The translations under genes were made by a program, and so were the position numbers. Below the pieces are notes generated by a model. The model had not been told where the DNA came from and made no database searches. It saw only the letters and a program-made list of their open reading frames with translations. A stretch of DNA of 64,000 bases from Bryobacterales bacterium (GTDB taxonomy: Bacteria > Acidobacteriota > Terriglobia > Bryobacterales > Bryobacteraceae): NCBI GenBank assembly GCA_016713735.1, contig JADJOP010000004.1, positions 475,506 to 539,505 on the forward strand, given 5' to 3'. Shown one piece after another: positions 19,831 through 27,725 of this stretch; positions within the stretch are counted from its first letter, which is position 1, and every line of letters begins with the position of its first letter.

Positions 19831-22800
19831 GTGGCGGACGTCCCCGTGCTGGTGGGCCAGATCACCACCATCGATGTCTCGCTCAAACCGGGTACGTTGC
19901 AACAGGAAATCTCCGTGTCCGCGAACGCCCTCGCCGTAGAGCAGGTGAGCTCTTCCCTGGGCTACGTCACCAGCGCCAAACAGATAATCGAGTTGCCCAC
20001 CGGGCGCAGTCCGTATTCCCTGCTCACGCTGTCGCCCGGCGTCATCGCCACCGGCAACGCAGGCACCGGACCCATCGTCAGCGGCGGCCGGTCCAATACC
20101 TCCGCCATCCTGTTCGACGGTCAGGACACCCGCAACAATTCCACACTCGACAACGCCTACACGCCTCCGCAGGAGGCCGTGGCCGAGGTGCGGTTCATCA
20201 CCAATAGCTTCTCGGCCGAGTACGGGCGCTCGGCGGGCGGCGTGGTTGTTGCGGCCGGACGCTCCGGAAGCAACCAGTTCCACGGCAGCGCCTATGATTA
20301 CTTGCGCAACGACAAACTGAACGCCAACTCTTGGGCCAACAACCGCAATAACGTGAGGCGTGGCCGCCAGCGGCGCAACGACTATGGCTTCACCGTGTCA
20401 GGCCCGGTGACGCTGCCTAAACTCTACGACGGCCGCAACAAGACATTCTTCTTCTTCAATTGGGAACAGAACAACGACCACGGCGTGAGCACCCCCACCG
20501 CCAACGTGCCGACCGCCCTGCAAAAGAGCGGTGATTTCTCGCAAACCCGGACCAGCGCCGGCGCCGTCATCCGCATCTTCGATCCCCTCACAACGGTGGC
20601 CGACCCCTCGCAGCGCAGCGGCTATGGCCGTCTGCCATTTGCCGGCAACCTGCTGCCGGCCAGCCGCATGGACCCGATCACGAAGAAGATCCTCGGCTAC
20701 TACCCGGAGCCGACCTTGCCCGTCTCGCCCACAATCAATGTGAACTGGTCGCAAAACTTCGCCAACATCGTCAAAACCACCCGCTGGTTCGTTCGCGGCG
20801 ATCAGAACTTCGGAGACAAGAACAGGCTCTTCATCCGCTTCGGTCATGAGAACACCCCGCGCACGAGCCCGTACACGAATATCGCCTTCCCTGGCGAGGG
20901 GACAAATGGTGGCGGAAACCAAAGTTCAACCGGCCACACTGCGGCCATCAGCGACACCCACACCTTCTCACCCAACCTCATCGGCGAATTCCGCGCCGGA
21001 TACACGCGCCGGGTGATCCAGCTGACCCCGCTCAGCGTCGGGTTCGATATCACCACACTGGGCTTGCCCCAGTATTTGAAAGCCGCTTCCGGCGACGCCC
21101 TCTTCCCGCGGTTCAACATCACCGACTTCACCTCCATCGGCCCGGACCGTGCCTCACACAACGTGGACGCCGAGACAACGCCCGAGTTCCAGGCCCACAT
21201 CACCTGGCTGAAGGGCTCACATGCCATCAAGACGGGATATGACGTCTTGATCTGCTCCTTCAATACCTTCCGCCCGAACTACCCGTCAGGGCTGTTCGGC
21301 TTCGGTCGGGCCTTCACGCAAGGGCCGGATCCCGCCACGGCATCGGCAACCGCCGGCTATGGCCTCGCCAGCGCCATGCTGGGCATTCCCGACTCCGGCC
21401 AGTTCACCATCGGCCCGTCACTGGCGCTCCTGCAACCAAGCAACAACTTCTACCTCCAGGACGACTGGAAGGTCCGCCGCAACCTCACCATCAACCTTGG
21501 CCTGCGTTTCGAATACCAGACGCCGTTCAAGGAGCGCTACAATCAACTCGCCTTCTTTGATCCGGCCGGCATTGAGCCGGTCACCGGACGTACCGGTGTG
21601 CTCACCATGACAAGTGCCAGCCACCGCTACCCCAGCAATCCGAACTACAATTGGGCGCCCCGCATCGGCTTGGCTTGGACGTTTTTGCCACAAACTGTCT
21701 TCCGGGCCGGATACGGCATCTTCTATGCCCCCGGTAGCGGTGGTGTCGGCGCCAGTCCGGGCGACCTCGGCAGCGGATCGTCCGTCACCACAAATGTCTT
21801 CTTCGGCCAGCCGCCGGCGGCACCCAATACGCCCATCCCTGGATCGTCGCTAGCGAATCCCTTCGTGACCGGACTGCGTCCCTATCCCAATTCGCTCGTC
21901 GGCAGCGGCATCAGCGCCATCTGGCCGGAGTGGCCGACGCCCACCAACTACATGTGGAACGCCAACGTGCAGCGGAGTATTGGCTCCAACTTCCTGGTGG
22001 AAGCGGCCTATATCGGCAGCCGCGGCCTGCGCATCTGGAACAACACCAACCGCAACGCCACCTTCCCGCAGTTCCTCTCCATGGGGTCGCAGCTAAATAG
22101 CTTGGTGCCCAACCCCTTCTTCGGCAAAATCTCCATTGGCACCATGAGCACAGCCACCGTGCGTCAGGGCCTGCTGCTGACGCCCTATCAGCATTACGCC
22201 GGCAGCATCAGCCAGATTCGTGCCTCTGTCGGCGACTCCGCCTATCACGCCTTCACCCTGCGCGCCGAACGGTCGTTCTCCAAGGGCCTGATGTTCCAGG
22301 TCTCCTTCACCGGCGCCAAGTTGATCGACAACGTCAATGAGCGCTTCCTGGGAGGGGCGAACTTCATCAACCCCTACGACCTTTCCCTCTCGCGCTCGCT
22401 CTCCGCCGCCGACATCAGCCGGCGCCTGGTGGCCAACTGGGTCTATGAGTTGCCCTTCGGTCACGGCAAGGACTTCCTCTCCAACGGCATCATCGGCAAG
22501 ATCCTCGGCAACTGGCAGACCAGCGGCATCCTCTCCGCCCAGACGGGCTCGCCAATTGCCATCTCGGCCGCCTGCACCATGCCCGGCGTCTCCGGCCTCG
22601 GCTGCTATGCGGATCGCTTCAGGGATGCCAACCTGCCCGGCGGCCAGCAGAGCATGGATCGCTGGTTCGACACCACCGCCTACGCCAATCCCGGCCCCTA
22701 CTCGTTCGGCAGCGGCTCTCGCACAGAGCCGAACCTGCGCAACCCGGGGACATTCGGCTTCGACACCGTCTTCAGCCGCTGGCAACCAATCAAGGAACGG

Positions 22801-22953
22801 CTGCGGCTGCAGTTCCGGGCCGAATTCTACAACCTCCTGAACCATCCCAACCTGGGTGCCCCCACTACAGGCATTACCTCCTCCACCTTCGGGGTCATCA
22901 CGTCGAAGGCCGGCAACCGGACGGTGGTGATGGCGCTGAGGCTTGAGTTCTAG
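19831..22953 (+). CDS. TonB-dependent receptor (Oar-like), body
   Basis: About 1040 aa open from VADVPVLVGQITTIDVSLKP to the terminal motif VVMALRLEF, the usual C-terminal aromatic end of an outer-membrane barrel. The plug domain is visible (LPTGRSPYSLLTLSPGV, SGGRSNTSAILFDG, VAEVRFITNSFSAEYGRSAG) and the 22-strand barrel follows. Family role: TonB-driven uptake of glycans or other ligands across the outer membrane. The gene lacks an in-frame signal peptide because of the break near 19820; a GTG at 19831 would give an unexported protein. It is either a recent pseudogene or a sequence error. It heads a unit with two GH71/99-like genes. Confidence 0.85.
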   Translation: MADVPVLVGQITTIDVSLKPGTLQQEISVSANALAVEQVSSSLGYVTSAKQIIELPTGRSPYSLLTLSPGVIATGNAGTGPIVSGGRSNTSAILFDGQDTRNNSTLDNAYTPPQEAVAEVRFITNSFSAEYGRSAGGVVVAAGRSGSNQFHGSAYDYLRNDKLNANSWANNRNNVRRGRQRRNDYGFTVSGPVTLPKLYDGRNKTFFFFNWEQNNDHGVSTPTANVPTALQKSGDFSQTRTSAGAVIRIFDPLTTVADPSQRSGYGRLPFAGNLLPASRMDPITKKILGYYPEPTLPVSPTINVNWSQNFANIVKTTRWFVRGDQNFGDKNRLFIRFGHENTPRTSPYTNIAFPGEGTNGGGNQSSTGHTAAISDTHTFSPNLIGEFRAGYTRRVIQLTPLSVGFDITTLGLPQYLKAASGDALFPRFNITDFTSIGPDRASHNVDAETTPEFQAHITWLKGSHAIKTGYDVLICSFNTFRPNYPSGLFGFGRAFTQGPDPATASATAGYGLASAMLGIPDSGQFTIGPSLALLQPSNNFYLQDDWKVRRNLTINLGLRFEYQTPFKERYNQLAFFDPAGIEPVTGRTGVLTMTSASHRYPSNPNYNWAPRIGLAWTFLPQTVFRAGYGIFYAPGSGGVGASPGDLGSGSSVTTNVFFGQPPAAPNTPIPGSSLANPFVTGLRPYPNSLVGSGISAIWPEWPTPTNYMWNANVQRSIGSNFLVEAAYIGSRGLRIWNNTNRNATFPQFLSMGSQLNSLVPNPFFGKISIGTMSTATVRQGLLLTPYQHYAGSISQIRASVGDSAYHAFTLRAERSFSKGLMFQVSFTGAKLIDNVNERFLGGANFINPYDLSLSRSLSAADISRRLVANWVYELPFGHGKDFLSNGIIGKILGNWQTSGILSAQTGSPIAISAACTMPGVSGLGCYADRFRDANLPGGQQSMDRWFDTTAYANPGPYSFGSGSRTEPNLRNPGTFGFDTVFSRWQPIKERLRLQFRAEFYNLLNHPNLGAPTTGITSSTFGVITSKAGNRTVVMALRLEF

Positions 22954-22971
22954 CCGCCCAAGAGGCACATC

Positions 22972-24270
22972 ATGCTCACACGAATCTCCCTCGTCCATTT
23001 GCTGGCGGCCGGCGCGTTGTTGGCGGCGGCTCCGGGCGATCCCGACCCGAAGACCCTCGACCGGAAGGTGCTGTTCGGCTACCAGGGCTGGTTCAATTGC
23101 GCCGGCGATGGCGCCCCGGAGAATCACTGGCGCAGTTGGGCCCGCGGTGTCCCCGCACCGGAAACCCTGACGGTCGACATGTACCCTGACTTGAGTGAAT
23201 TCGCCCCCGGCGAACTCTGCGCTGTCCCCGGCATGACCATCGCCGGTAAGCCCGCTTACCTCTACTCCGCGTGGAATCCCAAGGTGGTGGCCCGCCATTT
23301 CCAATGGATGAAGGACTATGGCCTCGACGGCGTGCTCATGCAGCGCTTCGTCACCACCATCGCCCGCAAACGTGCCTCCGGCGACGTCGTGCTGAAGAAT
23401 GTCCTTGCCGCCGCCGCGGCAACCGGCCGCGTCGTCGCCATTGAGTACGACGTCACCGGCTCTAACCTCGCCACCTTCGTCGACGTGATGAAGGAGGACT
23501 GGAAGTACCTCGTCGATGAATTGAAGATCACCGCGCACCCTGGCTACCTGCACCACAACGGCAAGCCTGTGCTCTCCATCTGGGGCCCCGGCCTGCATGA
23601 GGACCGCCACGTTCCCCACGACCCCGCCGTGGCGCACCAGATGATCGACTGGTTCCGCGCCGGCGCTCCGCCCGCCTACCGGGTCACCTACATGGGCGGC
23701 ACGCCGTCGCGCTGGCGGACCCTCACCAACGACGCCCGCCCCGACCCCGGCTGGTCGGATGCCTACCGCAGGATGGATGTCGTGCAGCCGTGGACCGCCG
23801 GCCGCTATCGCGACGCCGCCGGCGTGGACCGCTGGAAGGACGACATGATCGTCCCTGATCTCGCGCTCGCCGCCAAGAACAAGCAGATCTACATGCCGGT
23901 GATCTTTCCTGGTTTCTCCTGGAACAATCTGAAACGCGAAGCCCCGAAAAACGCCATCCCCCGCCATCGTGGCGAATTTCTGTGGCGCCAGGCCTACAAC
24001 GCCAAGGTGTCAGGCGCGACCGTACTGAAGATCGCCATGTTCGACGAGGTGAATGAGAGCACTGCCATGTTCAAGATCGCCGCTCGCCGCCAGGACGCCC
24101 CGGACCAGGGCTACTGGCTCACCCTCGACGCCGACGGCGCCGCTTTACCCAGCGACTGGTACCTGCGGCTGGCTGGCGAAATCACGCGCATGTTCCACGG
24201 CGAGATCCCGCCTGACCCTAAGCTGCCCGCAAAGCCGGGCCCGCCCTGGAACCAGCCCGCGCGCCGGTAG
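22972..24270 (+). CDS. Exported GH71/GH99-like glycoside hydrolase, copy 1
   Basis: The product is 432 aa with a signal peptide (SLVHLLAAGALLAAA). Motifs: VLFGYQGWFNCAGDG, DMYPDLSEF, GLDGVLMQRFVTTIARKRAS, VIFPGFSWNNL and AMFDEVNESTAMFK. This matches the GH71/99-like proteins often labelled xylosidase/arabinosidase in Planctomycetes and Acidobacteria. GH99 members cut alpha-mannosidic bonds from within the chain, but for this branch the substrate is not known. It lies 18 bp after the TonB receptor and 10 bp before a paralogue, so one transcript is likely. Confidence 0.75.
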   Translation: MLTRISLVHLLAAGALLAAAPGDPDPKTLDRKVLFGYQGWFNCAGDGAPENHWRSWARGVPAPETLTVDMYPDLSEFAPGELCAVPGMTIAGKPAYLYSAWNPKVVARHFQWMKDYGLDGVLMQRFVTTIARKRASGDVVLKNVLAAAAATGRVVAIEYDVTGSNLATFVDVMKEDWKYLVDELKITAHPGYLHHNGKPVLSIWGPGLHEDRHVPHDPAVAHQMIDWFRAGAPPAYRVTYMGGTPSRWRTLTNDARPDPGWSDAYRRMDVVQPWTAGRYRDAAGVDRWKDDMIVPDLALAAKNKQIYMPVIFPGFSWNNLKREAPKNAIPRHRGEFLWRQAYNAKVSGATVLKIAMFDEVNESTAMFKIAARRQDAPDQGYWLTLDADGAALPSDWYLRLAGEITRMFHGEIPPDPKLPAKPGPPWNQPARR

Positions 24271-24280
24271 CGCAAACAGG

Positions 24281-26239
24281 ATGCGGCGCGCCCTCCCCCT
24301 CCTGCTGCTTGCCGTGGTTGGCGCCCGTGCGCAGAACCCTGATCCCTCGACGCTCGACGGAAAGGTAGTGCTCGGCTACCAGGGGTGGTTCCGCTGTCCC
24401 GGCGGCGGTGCGATGGGTACAAACTGGAGCCACTGGGCCAATGGAATGCCAACGGCCGCTAGCCTCGTGATCGACATGTATCCCGATCTGCGCGAGTTCG
24501 AGCCCGGTGAAACCTGCATCGTGCCGGGCATGACCAGCGGTGGGAATCCGGTCTCGCTCTTCAGCTCCGGCAACAGCGCCACGGTCGACCGGCATTTTCT
24601 CTGGATGCGGCAATACGGCATCGACGGCGTGCTCGTGCAGCGCTTTGTCACCGACATCGCCCGCAACCGCGACGGCGGCGACATCGTGCTCAGAAACGTG
24701 ATGGACGCCGCCCGCCGCCATCGACGCGTGTTCGCCATCGAATACGACATCAGCGGCGCCAATGCGGCCACGCTCCTCACCACGCTGCAAAATGACTGGA
24801 AGTACCTCGTGGAATCGCTCGCCGTGACCGCCCATCCTGGTTACCTCCACCACAACGGCAAGCCCCTTCTCGCGGTATGGGGCATCGGGCTCAACGACGC
24901 CAAGCACCCACCCAACGACCCGCAAGCCGCGCTGCAACTCATCCAGTGGTTCCGCAGCGAGGCGCAGGTGAGCTATCTAGGCGGCACGCCTGCTTACTGG
25001 CGCACGCTGTCGAACGACGCGGCCACCGGCTCACAATGGAACGGCGTCTACCAGGCCATGGATGCAATTCAGCCCTGGACCGTAGGGCGCTATAGCACGC
25101 TGGCCGCCGTTGAACGCTGGAAACGGGAACGCATCGAGCCCGACCTCGCCGTAACAAACCAGCGCGGGCAGATCTACATGCCCGTCATTTTCCCCGGTTT
25201 CTCTTGGTACAACCTGAACCGCACCGCTCCGCAAAATCAGATTCCGCGCAACCGCGGCGAGTTTCTCTGGCGGCAGGCCTACAACGCCAGATCGGCCGGT
25301 GCGCGCATCCTCAAAATCGCCATGTTCGACGAGGTGAACGAGAGCACGGCCATGTTCAAACTGGCGGCACGCCGCGCCGACGCCCCAGACCAGGGCTACT
25401 GGCTCACCCTCGATGCCGACGGATTCACCCTGCCGAGTGACTGGTATCTGCGCCTGGCCGGAGAAATTGCACGCATGTTTCGCGAGCCAGCGCCGCCGGC
25501 GCCCGCGATGCCCTCCAACCCCGGCCCTCCGTTCACCGCCGCCGGCGCACCGCCGCTGTCTGCTGTCAATGCAGCCAGTTTCAGCGGCCAGGCAGTGGCT
25601 GCCGCATCGCTCGCCACCGTCTACGGCGAGGGACTCAGCGTGGAAGCAGGCGCCTTGCCATCCGGCCTGACCTTAATCGATGCGAGCGGCAGGGGGCACT
25701 CCCCCACGGTCCTCTATGCCTCCGCCAATCAGATGAACATCGTGGTTCCGGCGGAAATCGCCACCGGCCCGGCAACGCTTGTGGCAGAGCGCGGCGAGGG
25801 AGTCCTCGCCTACGCACGAATCGAAATCACGCCGGTTGCGCCTGGAGTGTTCTCCGCCAACTCGACCGGCCACGGACCAGCGGCGGCACAGGTGCGCCTC
25901 GTTCGGCCCGACGGCACGCAATCATCGCACCTTGTTTCGGAATGCACGCCGGCCGGCGGCTGCCGGGCCGTCCCCGTCGATCTTGGTCCCGAAGGCAGCG
26001 TGGCAGTTCTGGAGTTGTATGGCACGGGGATTCGCGGGCGCACCTCGCTCGAGGCGGTAACCTGCACGGTTGGCGGCATCGCCGCGCCCGTCCTCTACGC
26101 CGGAGCACAGGGCGGCTTCGCGGGGTTGGACCAGGTGAACGTTCTTCTGCCGCGGAGCCTGGCCGGCCGTGGACTGGCAGACATCGGCTTATCCGTGAAT
26201 GCCATCGCCGCGAACGCTGTTCAGATCAGCATCCGCTAG
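24281..26239 (+). CDS. Exported GH71/GH99-like hydrolase, copy 2, with C-terminal TIGR03437-type domain
   Basis: ATG 24281 gives a signal peptide (LPLLLLAVVGARAQ); an open frame extends farther upstream only as a shadow of copy 1. Residues about 15-405 are a close paralogue of copy 1 (VVLGYQGWFRCPGGG, MYPDLREFEPGE, GIDGVLVQRFVTDIARNRDG, FDEVNESTAMFK). Residues about 425-652 form a second domain with the Solibacter-type TIGR03437 pattern: VNAASFSGQAVAAASLATVY, QMNIVVPAEIATGPA, and GLDQVNVLLPRSLAG. That domain is known mainly as a C-terminal module on secreted proteins of this group, with unknown role. The pair arose by tandem duplication, with the domain gained or lost in one copy. Confidence 0.75.
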   Translation: MRRALPLLLLAVVGARAQNPDPSTLDGKVVLGYQGWFRCPGGGAMGTNWSHWANGMPTAASLVIDMYPDLREFEPGETCIVPGMTSGGNPVSLFSSGNSATVDRHFLWMRQYGIDGVLVQRFVTDIARNRDGGDIVLRNVMDAARRHRRVFAIEYDISGANAATLLTTLQNDWKYLVESLAVTAHPGYLHHNGKPLLAVWGIGLNDAKHPPNDPQAALQLIQWFRSEAQVSYLGGTPAYWRTLSNDAATGSQWNGVYQAMDAIQPWTVGRYSTLAAVERWKRERIEPDLAVTNQRGQIYMPVIFPGFSWYNLNRTAPQNQIPRNRGEFLWRQAYNARSAGARILKIAMFDEVNESTAMFKLAARRADAPDQGYWLTLDADGFTLPSDWYLRLAGEIARMFREPAPPAPAMPSNPGPPFTAAGAPPLSAVNAASFSGQAVAAASLATVYGEGLSVEAGALPSGLTLIDASGRGHSPTVLYASANQMNIVVPAEIATGPATLVAERGEGVLAYARIEITPVAPGVFSANSTGHGPAAAQVRLVRPDGTQSSHLVSECTPAGGCRAVPVDLGPEGSVAVLELYGTGIRGRTSLEAVTCTVGGIAAPVLYAGAQGGFAGLDQVNVLLPRSLAGRGLADIGLSVNAIAANAVQISIR

Positions 26240-26242
26240 CCC

Positions 26243-26427
26243 GTGCTCGTGTCGCAGCTCGCCGCTTACTACCCCCCTTCGACTGCACCCCTACCGCCGA
26301 GGAGCCCCCTGACCATCTCGCCATCGAACGCGGAAGCCTCGCCTACCTCAGGATGAAGCAGCCCCTCGCCCTTGTCTGCGGTGACCCGTCCCGGGCGTCC
26401 CTGGCCGCCGATGCAACCTGTCACTAA
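26243..26427 (+). pseudogene. TorD-like molybdoenzyme chaperone, C-terminal remnant
   Basis: Read with one frame change, the sequence gives LVSQLAAYYPP, then PTAEEPPDHLAIERGSLAYL, then RMKQPLALVCGDPSRASLAA and a stop. The PPDHLAxExxxLAYLxxK segment is typical of TorD/DmsD-type chaperones for exported molybdoenzymes. The N-terminal two thirds are missing and no oxidoreductase is nearby, so this is a leftover fragment. Confidence 0.45.
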
Positions 26428-26653
26428 AACGGACTTTGGCTGGCCACTTCTCCCTTACAGGCCCTTGGTTGGTGCGCTGTCGGAGCCCACGGCTGGTAAG
26501 GTCCCTCGATCGGTCCCATGGTCATGCCTCGCCCAGCCCGTCCGGCCAAGTCGGGTCAGCCACCCGAACGGTGTGGTCAGACGCTCTATTCCTCGGGAAA
26601 AGGGCCAGTATCGATTCGAACAGATAACCCGCTTAGAATCGAAGCCAGTAAGC

Positions 26654-26758
26654 ATGGTGCGAGCTCATGTTCTTTATTTGTACTTGGAGAAATGGCTCCC
26701 CCTGATGGATGCGTTTCGAACGGTTCCGTTGCAAATGCAGAGCTTAGCGGCAGTCTGA
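26654..26758 (+). repeat. Short peptide-tail repeat, copy C
   Basis: A 34-codon frame from ATG 26654 reads MVRAHVLYLYLEKWLPLMDA, then FRTVPLQMQSLAAV and stop at 26756-26758. It shares GGATGCGTTTCGAACGGTT with copy A exactly, and the WLPxxDA core with copy B. The body upstream is not conserved among copies. Function unknown. Confidence 0.55.
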
Positions 26759-26919
26759 TTGTGCCTCTCGGTTTGCGCTGGGGGTTGTTCATCGCGACAA
26801 TGGAGCAGGAGCGTGGTTCATGAGCATGACTGTCAAGTCCCGATCCCGGACGATCTATCCCTCGGCGGGCAGAAAGCCCGAAGCGTGGCCGTGAACGTAC
26901 GTTCGCGCCCTCGTGTCCC

Positions 26920-27072
26920 GTGACTTGTCCGGCCCGCGCGTTAGACGAAATTCTGGGCGGCTTTCGGGAGGAAGTCTCAGCTAGCGGCATCTCGGACCCG
27001 GAACTAGATCAACTGTTTGAATCTGCCCGCCAGGACTCGCTCTCTGGACGCAAACATATCCGCCCGAAATAG
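26920..27072 (+). CDS. Small putative antitoxin upstream of PIN-domain protein
   Basis: A 50-aa frame with a GTG start (26920) reads ARALDEILGGFREEVSASGI, then SDPELDQLFESARQDSLSGR, ending KHIRPK. The acidic, helical pattern and position, with the stop 3 bp before the PIN gene ATG, fit a type II antitoxin C-terminus. Its usual N-terminal DNA-binding part is not evident, so it may be truncated. Confidence 0.45.
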   Translation: MTCPARALDEILGGFREEVSASGISDPELDQLFESARQDSLSGRKHIRPK

Positions 27073-27075
27073 CAG

Positions 27076-27477
27076 ATGCCAGAACAGCGACCGCGCGTTG
27101 TGTTCGACTGCATGATCTTCCTGCATGCCGCCGCGCGGCGAGCGAGTCCATCTGGTGCCTGCCTTGCCTTGGCCGAACAAGGTCTCTTGGAACTCTACGT
27201 CAGCCCGGCGATCCTCGCTGAGGTGCAAGATGTGATCAGCCGACCTAGAATTCGCGCCAAGTTCCCACAACTGACCGATGCCGTAGTCGCCGAGTTCATC
27301 GCAATTGAACGCCACCTCAATCTGGCTGCCGAGTGTCAGGCCGAATATCTCGTTTCGCGCGATCGCGACCTTCTTGACGGTGCGGACGCCATCGCCATTA
27401 GGTTGCCAAGGCTTCGAATCGTTGACCCGGTCACATTCTTGGTCGAGCTCCGAGCACAGCTTGAAAGCAATTCCTAA
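27076..27477 (+). CDS. PIN-domain toxin-like protein (TIGR00305 type), internally deleted
   Basis: The product is 133 aa. RVVFDCMIFLHAAA carries the first PIN acidic residue (Asp11; the usual FDTN is FDCM). SPAILAEVQDVISRPRIRAK carries the second acidic position, and LVSRDRDLLDG the fourth. Relatives have about 22 more residues between VAEFIAI and LNLAAE, holding a (D/E)PxDxxY-type segment with the third acidic residue. Here IERHLNLAAEC joins the two sides in frame. PIN ribonucleases need these acidic residues for metal binding, so this copy is probably inactive. It follows the putative antitoxin by 3 bp. Confidence 0.65.
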   Translation: MPEQRPRVVFDCMIFLHAAARRASPSGACLALAEQGLLELYVSPAILAEVQDVISRPRIRAKFPQLTDAVVAEFIAIERHLNLAAECQAEYLVSRDRDLLDGADAIAIRLPRLRIVDPVTFLVELRAQLESNS

Positions 27478-27483
27478 CTTGAC

Positions 27484-27520
27484 CCCTGGATGGATTCGAA
27501 CCGAATTCTCAAGGACTTAG
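27484..27520 (-). other. Degenerate tRNA 3'-end fragment
   Basis: TGGATTCGAACC at 27491-27502 is identical to 27579-27590 in the T-arm of the intact tRNA-Gln 88 bp away. Neighbouring bases (CCCCTGGATGG) resemble an acceptor end, but stem pairing is poor and no complete cloverleaf forms. It is a decayed tRNA end or an attachment-site remnant. Confidence 0.4.
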
Positions 27521-27565
27521 AGGCTTCAAGAAATGCAAGTTATTTGTTTTCAATGCGAAGATGTT

Positions 27566-27639
27566 TGGCTCCCCGGCATGGATTCGAACCACGATTCACG
27601 GCTCCAAAGGCCGCTGTCCTACCATTAGACGACCGGGGA
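27566..27639 (-). tRNA. tRNA-Gln (anticodon UUG), CCA encoded
   Basis: The leftward sequence folds as a full cloverleaf: acceptor TCCCCGG with CCGGGGA, D-arm GTCTAATGGTAGGAC, anticodon arm GCGGC-CTTTGGA-GCCGT with UUG at positions 34-36, T-arm with loop TTCGAAT, discriminator G and an encoded CCA. All stems pair well. It sits between a decayed toxin region and a sulfatase gene. Confidence 0.93.
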
Positions 27640-27725
27640 ATTGAGTGTTCAGCCGAACAGCCCAACTTCCTCATTCTAGCAGCCATCCCATCGCACGCGC
27701 ATCGGTGATACGATCAACGATTCCT

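Noticed and set aside
22093..23967. 624-aa open frame on the minus strand opposite the TonB receptor and first hydrolase gene
   Set aside because: It mirrors the codon pattern of the two plus-strand genes, has no signal or domain, and crosses a gene boundary. A GC-rich shadow frame.
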